Source of the DNA: Bacillus sp. Xin1
GTDB lineage: Bacteria > Bacillota > Bacilli > Bacillales > Bacillaceae_G
Length of the DNA: 64,000 bases
Assembly: GCF_013314535.1 (NCBI RefSeq)
Contig: NZ_JABUAE010000005.1
Coordinates: 1-64,000 of the forward strand
Direction: 5' to 3'
Every line of letters starts with the position of its first letter. The first letter of the stretch is position 1. Shown here piece by piece: positions 36,963-45,082 of this stretch. The notes under the pieces are model-generated. The model saw only the letters and a program-made list of their open reading frames with translations. It was not told the DNA's origin and made no database searches. The position numbers and the translations under genes were made by a program.

Positions 36963-38348
36963 ATGGAATCAGCGATACAACTTGAGAAAAAACAACAAAG
37001 AAACAAGAAACATCCTCCAGGTTTATATCTACTCTTCTTCACTGAAATGTGGGAACGATTTAGTTACTATGGATTACGAGGATTATTAACACTATATTTA
37101 ACAACAGCTTTAGTAAGCGGTGGCCTTGGGTTTAGTCCAGCTTGGGCACTTTCAATTTACGGATTTTATACTGGAGCTTGTTATTTTACTCCAATGATTG
37201 GTGGATACTTAACAGACCGTTTTCTTGGAAGACGCTTAGCAATCACAATAGGCGGCGTTACAATGGCAATCGGTAACCTTACGTTATTCGCTTTGCAAAA
37301 TCAAATCGGGCTATACATTGGGCTAGCGCTTATTATTATTGGTAATGGTTTCTTCAAACCAAATATCTCTACACTTGTTGGGGAACTTTATGAAGAAAAT
37401 GATCCAAAACGTGATAGTGCATTTACAATTTTCTATATGGGTATTAACGTCGGTTCATTTTTAGCTCCACTCGTTTGCGGGTTTTTATCAGAAAATTTAT
37501 TCAAAACAACAGTAGATGGCGTTGTTCATTACGGCTTCCGTTACGGATTCTTAGCCGCTTCAATTGGTATGATTATCGGTCAAATATTATTTACAACGTT
37601 ATCCAACCGATTCCTTGGCGATATCGGTAAAAAACCAACAAGAGATCTACAAACAGCATCAGGTAAAGAAACAGCTGGTAATACACCACTCACAAAAAAA
37701 GAAAAACAACATACAGCAGTTATCGTTATTTTAACTTGCTTCGTTGTCTTCTTCTGGGCTGGTTTTGAACAAGCCGGTAGCTCGTTAACACTATATACAA
37801 ACAAGTTTGTTGATCGTTCTGTATTCGGATGGGAAATCCCAACATCTTGGTTCCAATCAGTCAATCCACTCTTTATCATCTTACTCGCCCCTGCTATTTC
37901 AGCACTATGGGCTAAGCTTGCTACAACCAAACGTGGAGACTTAAAAATCCCAACTAAAATGGGACTCGGTATGATTTTACTTGGAATCGGTTATATAGTT
38001 CTTGTTATCGCTACATTAAAAACAGGTAGTGATGAACACAACATTACAGAGAAAGCAAACCTATTATTTATTGTTTTCACTTATCTTTTCCATACATTAG
38101 GTGAATTGTTCTTATCACCTGTTGGACTATCAATGGTTAGTTCCTTAGCACCAGTAAAACTTGCTTCATTACTAATGGGCGTTTGGCTAGCTAGTTCAGG
38201 GATTGCCAACATTTTAGGGGGACAGCTCGCTAGTTTTACAACTTCACTTGGATATGCAGAAGTATTCACAGTTATAGGTGCTGTCGCTATTGTTTTAGGG
38301 TGTGTTTTATTATTACTTTCTAAAAAACTAGTAAAATGGATGGACTAA
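36963..38348 (+). CDS. dtpT: POT family di/tripeptide:proton symporter (DtpT-like)
   Basis: This is a 461-residue peptide importer with 14 predicted helices. The POT signature is present: FFTEMWERFSYYGLRGLLTL (about 25-44) with its E-x-x-E-R motif, and FTIFYMGINVGSFLAPLVCG (about 157-176). ATG 36963 lies 8 bases behind AGGAGG; the upstream in-frame start is inside that site. It is monocistronic and converges on srtA. It supplies peptides as amino acid source, consistent with its operator-like leader. Confidence 0.92.
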   Translation: MESAIQLEKKQQRNKKHPPGLYLLFFTEMWERFSYYGLRGLLTLYLTTALVSGGLGFSPAWALSIYGFYTGACYFTPMIGGYLTDRFLGRRLAITIGGVTMAIGNLTLFALQNQIGLYIGLALIIIGNGFFKPNISTLVGELYEENDPKRDSAFTIFYMGINVGSFLAPLVCGFLSENLFKTTVDGVVHYGFRYGFLAASIGMIIGQILFTTLSNRFLGDIGKKPTRDLQTASGKETAGNTPLTKKEKQHTAVIVILTCFVVFFWAGFEQAGSSLTLYTNKFVDRSVFGWEIPTSWFQSVNPLFIILLAPAISALWAKLATTKRGDLKIPTKMGLGMILLGIGYIVLVIATLKTGSDEHNITEKANLLFIVFTYLFHTLGELFLSPVGLSMVSSLAPVKLASLLMGVWLASSGIANILGGQLASFTTSLGYAEVFTVIGAVAIVLGCVLLLLSKKLVKWMD

Positions 38349-38380
38349 AAAAGCTGAGGGATTGCTCCCTCAGCTTTTTA
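38347..38380. terminator. Bidirectional terminator (dtpT / srtA)
   Basis: AAAAAGCTGAGGGA pairs with TCCCTCAGCTTTTT across TTGC, with T-runs on both strands. Confidence 0.9.
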
Positions 38381-39005
38381 TTTTCTTAGTCTGAACAAAA
38401 TCCCCTGTAACAACAAAACGTTTGGAGTTATCTGATACAGACACACATGTAATAAGTGTAACTTCTGTTTTCCCGTGATCTTCTACAACTTCCCATTTAT
38501 CAGGTGTTACTTCTGACACATTCGTAACAGCGTACTCATACTCATTTTCATTATCATACAGGTAAATTTTATCGTCCTTTTTTAACGAGGATACATCACT
38601 AAACAAAACACCCTTTTTCGACATATTATGTCCTGCTAATGCATAATTTTCTTTTCCCATCTCTTGCTTCTCTTTTACAGTTGCTGCTCCTGATAATAAG
38701 TTTTTCTCAGTAGAAGCATTTAAAATTGGTAGTTTCAATGAAATACTTGGAATCTCAATACGACCAATTACTTGTGTTTTATCTAATGATGCATTTGCTA
38801 CCTCTGATAAATCAGGTTGGTTAATTTTAGATGCATCTACAAATTGTGTATCCTGTTTTTGATATTCCATCTTCTGAACAGCTTGTACATTTTCTTTTTG
38901 CTTCTTCTCTGCCATATACCCATCATAAAATGGCTTACCAATTAAAATGCCACCTACAATAAATAAAAGGATTGATAGTATACTATATATTCTCCGCTTA
39001 TTCAT
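38370..39005 (-). CDS. srtA: Class A sortase (SrtA)
   Basis: This is a 211-residue membrane-anchored transpeptidase that attaches LPXTG proteins to the cell wall. An N-terminal signal-anchor (about 7-25) is followed by the sortase beta-barrel. The catalytic triad is visible: His in ALAGHNMS (about 126), Cys in TLITCVS (about 187) and Arg in NSKRFVV (about 196). The sequence resembles B. anthracis SrtA as I remember it. It is monocistronic; no LPXTG substrate gene is adjacent. Confidence 0.9.
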   Translation of the reverse strand: MNKRRIYSILSILLFIVGGILIGKPFYDGYMAEKKQKENVQAVQKMEYQKQDTQFVDASKINQPDLSEVANASLDKTQVIGRIEIPSISLKLPILNASTEKNLLSGAATVKEKQEMGKENYALAGHNMSKKGVLFSDVSSLKKDDKIYLYDNENEYEYAVTNVSEVTPDKWEVVEDHGKTEVTLITCVSVSDNSKRFVVTGDFVQTKKIKS

Positions 39006-39100
39006 ACATAATTCCTTCCCTTTACAAAAAATTACTTCTATATAAGATGATAAAGTAAGATAGCTACATGTACAAGTATGAGACCAAAAGGAAAAGAAAT

Positions 39101-39247
39101 TTATTTACAGCTCAACACTCCATTAACCTTATCTGCACTCACAAATAGGTCTCGACCGTTTATTTTATGAATACCTTCCGGCGCTGCGCCAGCCGATGGA
39201 TAAATTCCATTTCTATTATAAGAAATATTTGTAAACCTTCCCTTCAA
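39101..39247 (-). pseudogene. Remnant of a protein-coding gene (3' end only)
   Basis: A minus-strand frame of about 48 codons has a very protein-like ending (YNRNGIYPSAGAAPEGIHK, then NGRDLFVSADKVNGVLSCK and TAA). Upstream it is closed by a TAA, and it has neither ATG nor a ribosome site before the only TTG. It looks like the last part of a lost gene. I do not recognise the family. Confidence 0.5.
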
Positions 39248-39280
39248 TATGCGTTAACTTTTTGTAAAAGTAGCATAAAA

Positions 39281-39306
39281 AAAGACGCACACGTGGCACG
39301 TCTTTA
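39281..39306 (-). terminator. Terminator after the second XRE/membrane unit
   Basis: AAAGACG pairs with CGTCTTT across a loop and is followed by seven T on the minus strand. The hairpin overlaps the stop codon. Confidence 0.7.
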
Positions 39307-39777
39307 AGCAATTTTATTTCGGTACAGCGAAATATGAAATATCGTCATTTGTATAAAAAAGATTAACAATACAACATATAATGGGTATGCTGGAATATAC
39401 GGACTAACAATCGGATGCATCACAAGTAGTGCAGCTCCAGTCGGTACGACAAACCAAAGTGCCATAAAAGTCGTACGACATGCTTTTGCGGTAATGACTT
39501 CCTCACGCTCATCATCTTGTGGAAATAAAAGAGGAAACATCCAAAAGGATAATTTCTTATATTTTTTCTTTTGCACTTTATAAAAAATAGTTGATACAAC
39601 AGCCATAATCAATAGCAATAAAAACGGTATGATATTTATTGTTACCTCGAATGGTACTTTCTCACTTTGAATAATATTTTCCAACTCTATAACAGCATAA
39701 TAAAATTCAACAAACGCCCAACTAGCCAATCCGATAAATAACACATTCACTGCATATGACAACATAATTCTATTCAA
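39304..39777 (-). CDS. Membrane protein paired with an XRE regulator
   Basis: This is a 157-residue protein with four predicted helices (about 6-28, 46-66, 100-120, 130-150) and a cytoplasmic loop KVQKKKYKKLSF. It starts at TTG 39777, 9 bases behind GGAGG, inside the end of the regulator gene. The overlap of 8 bases indicates translational coupling. It is equivalent in plan, though not obviously in sequence, to the pair at 26.8-27.5 kb. Its function is unknown. Confidence 0.75.
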   Translation of the reverse strand: MNRIMLSYAVNVLFIGLASWAFVEFYYAVIELENIIQSEKVPFEVTINIIPFLLLLIMAVVSTIFYKVQKKKYKKLSFWMFPLLFPQDDEREEVITAKACRTTFMALWFVVPTGAALLVMHPIVSPYIPAYPLYVVLLIFFIQMTIFHISLYRNKIA

Positions 39778-39988
39778 CTTTTTCTCCCTCCTTATTTAAA
39801 ACAAACACATCCTCCATCTTTAAATCAAATACATCACAAATCGTCAGTGCTAATAACAACGATGGAACGTAATCACCCTTTTCAATTGCAGCAATCGTTT
39901 GCCGTGTCACACCAACTTTTTCAGCTAATACACTTTGGGTGAAGTTAAAACGAGCTCTTAGCTCCTTTACCCTATTGCAAATGGACAA
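39770..39988 (-). CDS. Small XRE family transcriptional regulator
   Basis: This is a 72-residue helix-turn-helix protein (FTQSVLAEKVGVTRQTIAAI, about 16-35, then EKGDYVPSLLLALTIC). The best start is TTG 39988, behind AAGGGG at 8 bases; a GTG at 39997 overlaps that site. It overlaps the membrane protein gene by 8 bases. Confidence 0.87.
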   Translation of the reverse strand: MSICNRVKELRARFNFTQSVLAEKVGVTRQTIAAIEKGDYVPSLLLALTICDVFDLKMEDVFVLNKEGEKVE

Positions 39989-40061
39989 ATTTACCACCCC
40001 TTACTATTATTGTATGCTAGACTTCACAAAATGTAAACTCAACTTAACATTAAAATCACAA

Positions 40062-40097
40062 AAAAATCCAACTTTACCTCATGTAAAGTTGGATTTG
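40062..40097 (-). terminator. Terminator after the 3D-domain gene
   Basis: AAATCCAACTTTAC pairs with GTAAAGTTGGATTT, followed by a T-run on the minus strand. Confidence 0.85.
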
Positions 40098-40100
40098 ATT

Positions 40101-41354
40101 TTAACTTAAAATTGTAACTTTAACTCTTTTACGCCCCCACGTGCTAGAAGAAGCTTTATCCGGCATCAATACATCGATTCTATGACCTTTAATATCGCCA
40201 CCAGTATCACCTGCAATTGCTTTTCCATAACCTTCAACATATACAGTGGATCCTAATGGAATAACACTTGGATCTACAGCAATTAATTTCATTCCTGGGT
40301 TTGCAGTTAAGTTATGACCCATTGCAGTTTTTACAATTTCACCTGGTTTATACCCATTCTCAGCTGGATCAGCTGTATAAGCAGTTGCTTCTACATAAAT
40401 TTCACGACCGCCTTTAGCAGGTGCTGGTTCTGGCTGAGATGCAGGTGCAGGTGCAGGTGCAGGTGCTGAAGTCGTTTGCTTAGCCGCTTCTGCTTGTCTT
40501 ACCTTTTCCTCTTCTTTCGCCTTCGCTAAAGCCTCTGCTTGTGCTTTCGCTTCTGCTTCTGCTTTTGCTTGAGCTTCTGCTGCTAATCTTGCAGCTTCTT
40601 GCTCACGAGCAATTGTTTCTTGTAATGCTTTCATATCAGATTCAATTTTTGCTTTTTCTTGTTCAGCTAAATTAATTTGACCTGCAATTTGATTATATTT
40701 TGTTTGCACAGCTTGTAAGTTTTCTTGACGTTTTTTCAAGTTTTCTTGTAAATTCGCTTGTGCCTTTGCTAACTTTTGTTTATCCCCTTCCAAAGAGGCC
40801 TCTTTTTCATCAATTACTTTTTTATCTTCTTCAATTTGACGAAGATCTTGTTCTTGAAGACGTAAAATCTCTTTATCTGCATCTAGAATTGTAGATACTG
40901 CATTCATACGTTGTAAGAAATCAGCAAAATTCTTTGATTCTACTACAACTTCGACTACTAAACTCGTATTTGAGCTATTTTGAACAGAAACCATACGTTT
41001 TTTCATAATATCTTTACGAGCAAGTACTTTATCTTCTAAAACGATAATTTCTCCCTTTTTCTGTTCAATTTGCTTATGTGTTTCATCGATTTTACTCTGA
41101 ATAGCAGCTTGTTCCTCTTTGTTTTTTGTAATTGTATTATTTAAATTATGTAGTTCGCTTTCAATACCTTGTATTTCTTTATTAACAGCTTGCTTCTCTT
41201 GTTCTTTTTGCTGAATATCATTGTCATTCTGCTGCAATTGCTGTTGCATGTTGTTCAGTTTCTCGTCGTTTGACTCAGCTTTTACAGCGACTGTACTAGA
41301 AAGACCAATAATTCCTGCTAATACTAGACTACTGATTCGCTTAAAATAGTTCAT
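40101..41354 (-). CDS. Secreted coiled-coil protein with C-terminal 3D domain
   Basis: This is a 417-residue cell-wall-associated protein. The signal peptide ends near VKA (about 23-26). A long PcsB/CwlO-like coiled coil covers about 30-250. An alanine/glutamate/lysine low-complexity stretch and a proline-alanine linker (APAPAPAPAS, about 298-307) follow. A 3D domain closes the protein (about 318-417), with AVDPSVIPLGSTVYV and the catalytic-type aspartates in AGDTGGDIKGHRIDV. By analogy with MltA-type folds it may cleave or remodel peptidoglycan. The ATG follows GAAGGGAG. Confidence 0.85.
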   Translation of the reverse strand: MNYFKRISSLVLAGIIGLSSTVAVKAESNDEKLNNMQQQLQQNDNDIQQKEQEKQAVNKEIQGIESELHNLNNTITKNKEEQAAIQSKIDETHKQIEQKKGEIIVLEDKVLARKDIMKKRMVSVQNSSNTSLVVEVVVESKNFADFLQRMNAVSTILDADKEILRLQEQDLRQIEEDKKVIDEKEASLEGDKQKLAKAQANLQENLKKRQENLQAVQTKYNQIAGQINLAEQEKAKIESDMKALQETIAREQEAARLAAEAQAKAEAEAKAQAEALAKAKEEEKVRQAEAAKQTTSAPAPAPAPASQPEPAPAKGGREIYVEATAYTADPAENGYKPGEIVKTAMGHNLTANPGMKLIAVDPSVIPLGSTVYVEGYGKAIAGDTGGDIKGHRIDVLMPDKASSSTWGRKRVKVTILS

Positions 41355-41523
41355 AATCCGACTCCCTTCTCATACAGTTATACATGATTTATTTTACAGT
41401 TTGTTTACAAACTCATTAAATACATTTTATTTTTCATAACAAAAAATGCAAAACAAACCATAAAATGTAATAAACTCTTAACTTTTAATAACTGTTTTTC
41501 ATACAAATCTTACAAAAAAATAG

Positions 41524-41817
41524 ATTCACATATTAGAAACAACAGATTACACGACATTAAAAACATTGTCAAATCCTTCAGGAACCTTACTGATTCAAAA
41601 TTATTCTTTTGACAGCTTGTTACAAAATATTACAGACATTGCAAAAGATCCAAATTTAAATACATTATTTGTACCTTACCTCGTTGCTTTCATTGCGACA
41701 TTTATCATGACATATATTTCATTGAAATGGTTTATGAATATTATAGCTAAAGGGAATTTTAAATACTTCTCTTTCTATTGTATCGTTGTGGGTGTACTCG
41801 CTATCATTTTTCTATAA
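41524..41817 (+). pseudogene. C-terminal remnant of an undecaprenyl-diphosphatase (UppP/BacA)
   Basis: An open frame of about 97 codons (closed upstream by TAG at 41521) has no ATG start. Its end, [20 protein letters not shown] and [17 protein letters not shown], matches the last two helices of UppP. The catalytic N-terminal two-thirds are missing and nothing like them precedes it. This is a truncated gene, probably inactive. The TTG at 41566 lacks a ribosome site. Confidence 0.7.
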
Positions 41818-41857
41818 GAATGAAAGAGTTGTCCCATCGGAGGATAGCTCTATTTTT

Positions 41858-41964
41858 ATAAATTGAAACTTTAATCAGCCGGGTTTTCTTGATCTCCCAC
41901 CTAACTTCTTTGTTTTTGCATAATTTTGAGGTGGGGGCCTTACTGTCTGGTAATGCTGGATAAA
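41858..41964 (-). repeat. bcr1-type repeat element, copy 3 (internally deleted)
   Basis: A 97-base element (41863-41959) is flanked by ATAAA copies (41858-41862 and 41960-41964). It begins TTGAAACTTTAATCAG and keeps CCCACCTAACTTCTTTG and TTTTGAGGTGGGGG, but lacks the stretch containing the GGGCAGTTG arm present in copy 2. It has the same orientation as copy 2. Confidence 0.8.
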
Positions 41965-41994
41965 AAATTTGTCGTCTTCCTTTTATTTACTTAG

Positions 41995-42009
41995 AATTTT
42001 CAGAAAAGT
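41995..42009 (+). promoter_or_regulatory. CodY-like box
   Basis: AATTTTCAGAAAAGT differs from the CodY consensus AATTTTCWGAAAATT at one position, the best match in the window. It overlaps the start of the inverted repeat at 42004-42034. The nearest downstream gene is the monooxygenase-like gene at 42168. Confidence 0.55.
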
Positions 42010-42034
42010 ATAATATTAGATATATTATACTTTT
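42004..42034 (+). promoter_or_regulatory. Perfect 13-base inverted repeat upstream of the ABM-domain gene
   Basis: AAAAGTATAATAT pairs exactly with ATATTATACTTTT around TAGAT. The AT-rich arms contain -10-like TATAAT text. It may be an operator or a weak hairpin. Between 42040 and 42165 there is a strong AGGAGG followed only by codons that stop at once, so no second gene is called there. Confidence 0.5.
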
Positions 42035-42167
42035 CATTACGAACGGGATAAATCGCTATTCAAACATACCATAGCCTCGTAAGAATAACAGGAGGAATTG
42101 CACATGTTATGACTGAAACAGGATATTGACTCTAATTTCTCATTACTAATACAAAAGGGGTGCAATC

Positions 42168-42470
42168 ATGTTTATTGTTACTAAACTCATTCATATTAAA
42201 TTCGGTTATGAAGAAAAAATTATTCGTTCTTTACAAGAATACTATCCAAACTCTGGTACATACGGGTTTATTAATCTAGAATTCTCTCGTATGAAGCGTA
42301 CTGAACATGGTAACGAATATATGATTCGTATATTATGGAAAACACAATCAGATTATCATGAGTGGATTTCTCAAAAACAAGAAACTACAACTATGCCATG
42401 GAAGGAACAATTCCAAAGCTATATTCTCTCATCAAAATCCAATGCTACGCATGTTAAATATCCGCACTAA
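42168..42470 (+). CDS. ABM-domain (IsdG/antibiotic monooxygenase-like) protein
   Basis: This is a 100-residue ferredoxin-like fold protein. The pattern FGYEEKIIRSLQEYYP, then INLEFSRM, YMIRILWKTQSDYHEWI fits the antibiotic biosynthesis monooxygenase/haem-degrading group, with a W and an H in the places usual for that fold. The ATG lies behind AAAGGGGTGCAATC. The substrate is uncertain; I cannot claim haem degradation. It is monocistronic, with a CodY-like box and an inverted repeat upstream. Confidence 0.65.
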   Translation: MFIVTKLIHIKFGYEEKIIRSLQEYYPNSGTYGFINLEFSRMKRTEHGNEYMIRILWKTQSDYHEWISQKQETTTMPWKEQFQSYILSSKSNATHVKYPH

Positions 42471-42474
42471 AAAA

Positions 42475-42506
42475 GCCTTCTGCAAAATTGCAGTAAGGCT
42501 CTTCTT
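42475..42506 (+). terminator. Probable terminator after the ABM-domain gene
   Basis: AGCCTTCTGCAA pairs with TTGCAGTAAGGCT with one bulge. The following tract is T-rich but interrupted. Confidence 0.6.
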
Positions 42507-42613
42507 CACCCCTCTTTCCTATTGAAACAATTCGGCATCTAAAAAATAAAATTTGATTTTACATTTTATTAAAGTTATAATAGATTCCGAATTTTTTTGA
42601 AAGGATCCACATT

Positions 42614-43765
42614 TTGACAACTTATTTATTTCCAATTAAAACGGCATTTATTCTATTCCCCATTTTAGCAATGATTCTATTGATTCCATTTTTAATATTT
42701 AATTACAGAAAATATGGCTATTTAAATAAATGGCGTTCATTTATTTTATATTCTTTGCTGCTTTACTTGCTAAACGCTTATTTTCTTGTTATCTTACCGC
42801 TGCCGCAAACTTACGATACATGCAGCCTGCAGCCAGCTAATACACAACACGTTCAGCTTGTACCGTTTTATTTCATCCAAGAAATTAGCAACCATACAGC
42901 AGCGATATTAGCAAAGCCTGCTACCTATTTCTACTTATTAAAAGAATCTGCCTTTTTACAAGTTGCATTCAATGCACTGTTAACGATTCCATTCGGCATA
43001 TATTTACGTTACTATTTCCGCCTTGGTTTTTTACGAACAATCTTCTTTTCACTTTGTCTCTCACTATTTTTTGAAGTGACACAAGTAACTGGATTGTACG
43101 GTATATATAATTGTGCGTATCGTTTATTCGATATTGACGATCTATTTTTAAATACACTAGGAGGAGCAGTTGGTTATTTCATTGCACCAATATTCACGTA
43201 CTTCCTTCCTAAATCAAATGAATTAGATGCACATATCGACTTAGCTACGAAACCAGTTGGATTTATTCGCCGCCTAATCGCACTGCAAATTGATTGGATT
43301 TTCTTATCCATTGTTGTACCAGTTATAAAAAATAAAGGGAATTCTATTTTTATTTCTAGTATCCAGTCTTATACGAATCTATATGAACTTATTTTCACCA
43401 TATGTGCCGTCTTCATTTACTTCATCGTCATTCCATATTTGACGAACGGAAAAACAATTGGGAAAGCGTTGCTTCGTATTCACATAAAAGGTAAAAATGG
43501 GCGAATTACCATTAAAGAATTATTGATTCGTTACGGTCTGTTCTATTTTGTTTTAGGTGGAATGAACTATATTCTCTCTAGTAGTTCCATATTGAATCAG
43601 ACTAATCCATTAATTATGTTCATTATATTACTGTTTATGTTCTCAATTAATGGTCTCTTCATTCTACATGTACTATTACATGTATTTAGTCGAGATAAAT
43701 TATTATTTTATGAGCATATAAGCCATACCAGAAATGCAATTACACTCAAAAAAGCTGACAAATAA
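42614..43765 (+). CDS. VanZ-RDD fusion membrane protein
   Basis: This is a 383-residue membrane protein. The first half (about 1-200) is a VanZ-like domain with five helices, including FFEVTQVTGLYGIYNCAYRLFDIDD. The second half (about 210-375) is an RDD domain with FIRRLIALQIDWIFL and NGKTIGKALLRIHI. It starts at TTG 42614, about 5 bases after GAAAGGATCC. VanZ proteins have been linked to glycopeptide tolerance and RDD domains to transport, but this fusion has no known role. It is monocistronic. Confidence 0.8.
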   Translation: MTTYLFPIKTAFILFPILAMILLIPFLIFNYRKYGYLNKWRSFILYSLLLYLLNAYFLVILPLPQTYDTCSLQPANTQHVQLVPFYFIQEISNHTAAILAKPATYFYLLKESAFLQVAFNALLTIPFGIYLRYYFRLGFLRTIFFSLCLSLFFEVTQVTGLYGIYNCAYRLFDIDDLFLNTLGGAVGYFIAPIFTYFLPKSNELDAHIDLATKPVGFIRRLIALQIDWIFLSIVVPVIKNKGNSIFISSIQSYTNLYELIFTICAVFIYFIVIPYLTNGKTIGKALLRIHIKGKNGRITIKELLIRYGLFYFVLGGMNYILSSSSILNQTNPLIMFIILLFMFSINGLFILHVLLHVFSRDKLLFYEHISHTRNAITLKKADK

Positions 43766-43780
43766 TTGTCAGCTTTTTTC
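43748..43780. terminator. Bidirectional terminator (VanZ-RDD / lactone oxidase)
   Basis: AAAAAAGCTGACAA pairs with TTGTCAGCTTTTTT across ATAA; it lies between convergent genes. Confidence 0.88.
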
Positions 43781-45082
43781 ATGAATAGAAAACATTTTTG
43801 CTACGTACAGATTTAAAAACATCCCCATTGAATCTACCTCTTTTCTAACTTCCAAGAAAGAACTTAGCTTAGGATAAACGAGTTGCAATTGTTCATATCC
43901 CATTGTATGCATTTTCCCCCAATGTGGACGTCCTTCATACTTTTGAAAAATACGCTCTATCGCTGTAAAATACGCAGCATATTTCATACCTTTATACATA
44001 TGCACAGCAATATAAGCTGAATCTCTTTCATATGCGGGACTAAGCCATATATCGTCTCCTCGTACATAGCGGCATTCAATCGGAAAATGTACTTGAAACC
44101 TCTTTTCTTGTATAAGATTATGAATCTCTTGTACTACTTTTTTCATATATTGAGCAGGTATACTATACTCCATTTCATAAAAACGAACATTACGCGATGT
44201 CGCAAATATTTGATAGCTTGGACCCGTTGTTTGCGCATTCGGTACCGCCTTTGCAGACAGCCTACTAACCTCTTTACTTATAACTGGCATCAGCTTGCAT
44301 CCTTTAGACAATAGTGAAAAGACTATATTTTCAAGTAGTTCTGTCTTAAACTTATGCCACTTTAAATCCATACCTTTCACTGTCGTTTCATCTGTAATTT
44401 TCACTTGAACATCATCTGAATATGGAAACACAAAAAATTCAAAATGACGATGTTTTTTATATTCTTCCAGTCTGTTCATAACAGTGGGGAATGTTTCCTT
44501 TTTACTTTTATACATAAGCAAATAGGCTGGAACGACTTTTAATTTCACTTTTACAATAACCCCCAGCATACCGAGTGATAACTGAAATGCTTTCCAAAAC
44601 TCAGGATGCTCCTTCTCAGAACAAACAATAATTTCACCTGTGGCAAGAATAGCGGTAATTTCCACAACCTGTGTCGCCAAACTCCCAAATGTAATACCAG
44701 TTCCATGCGTTCCTGTACTAATAGCCCCTGCAATAGATTGTGAATCTATATCTCCTAAATTTTCTTGTGCATAGCCTTTTTCTTGTAACATTCTGCCTAA
44801 ATACGACAACTTTGTTCCAGCCCACACCTCTACTATTGATGATTGTGAATCTATACTCAAAATCCCTTGTAACTCATCTAACGAAAGAAGAATTTCTTCC
44901 GTTTGAACAAGTGGTGTAAACGAGTGCCATGAACCAACAATGCGAATTCGCTTCCCCATTTCTTTTGCCAAATGTACTACTTTTATTACATCTTTTATAT
45001 TTTTAGGATACATCATATATTGCGGATTTCCCTCTACATTTCCCGTCCAGTTTCTCCATTTCTGTCCTTTTATAGAAAGCAT
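43769..45082 (-). CDS. FAD-linked sugar lactone oxidase (ALO family)
   Basis: This is a 437-residue flavoprotein related to D-arabinono-1,4-lactone and L-gulonolactone oxidases. The FAD-binding PCMH domain (about 15-180) has RIVGSWHSFTPL, whose His is the usual covalent flavin site, and SIAGAISTGTHGTG. The C-terminal ALO domain ends with HWGKMHTMGYEQL, holding the HWxK motif. It overlaps the preceding amino acid deaminase/aldolase gene by 13 bases, so the two form an operon. From memory, this pairing recurs in actinobacteria and bacilli. The physiological substrate is unknown. Confidence 0.85.
   Translation of the reverse strand: MLSIKGQKWRNWTGNVEGNPQYMMYPKNIKDVIKVVHLAKEMGKRIRIVGSWHSFTPLVQTEEILLSLDELQGILSIDSQSSIVEVWAGTKLSYLGRMLQEKGYAQENLGDIDSQSIAGAISTGTHGTGITFGSLATQVVEITAILATGEIIVCSEKEHPEFWKAFQLSLGMLGVIVKVKLKVVPAYLLMYKSKKETFPTVMNRLEEYKKHRHFEFFVFPYSDDVQVKITDETTVKGMDLKWHKFKTELLENIVFSLLSKGCKLMPVISKEVSRLSAKAVPNAQTTGPSYQIFATSRNVRFYEMEYSIPAQYMKKVVQEIHNLIQEKRFQVHFPIECRYVRGDDIWLSPAYERDSAYIAVHMYKGMKYAAYFTAIERIFQKYEGRPHWGKMHTMGYEQLQLVYPKLSSFLEVRKEVDSMGMFLNLYVAKMFSIHEKS

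Noticed and set aside
40480-40650. Tandem DNA repeat in the 3D-domain gene
   Set aside because: The repetitive GCTTCTGC-type text encodes an alanine/lysine/glutamate-rich coiled-coil segment; it is protein low complexity, not an inserted element.
42100-42126. Leader peptide after the strong AGGAGG at about 42.09 kb
   Set aside because: The reachable ATGs give only ATG-TTA-stop or a six-codon frame with poor spacing and no regulatory residues in a row.
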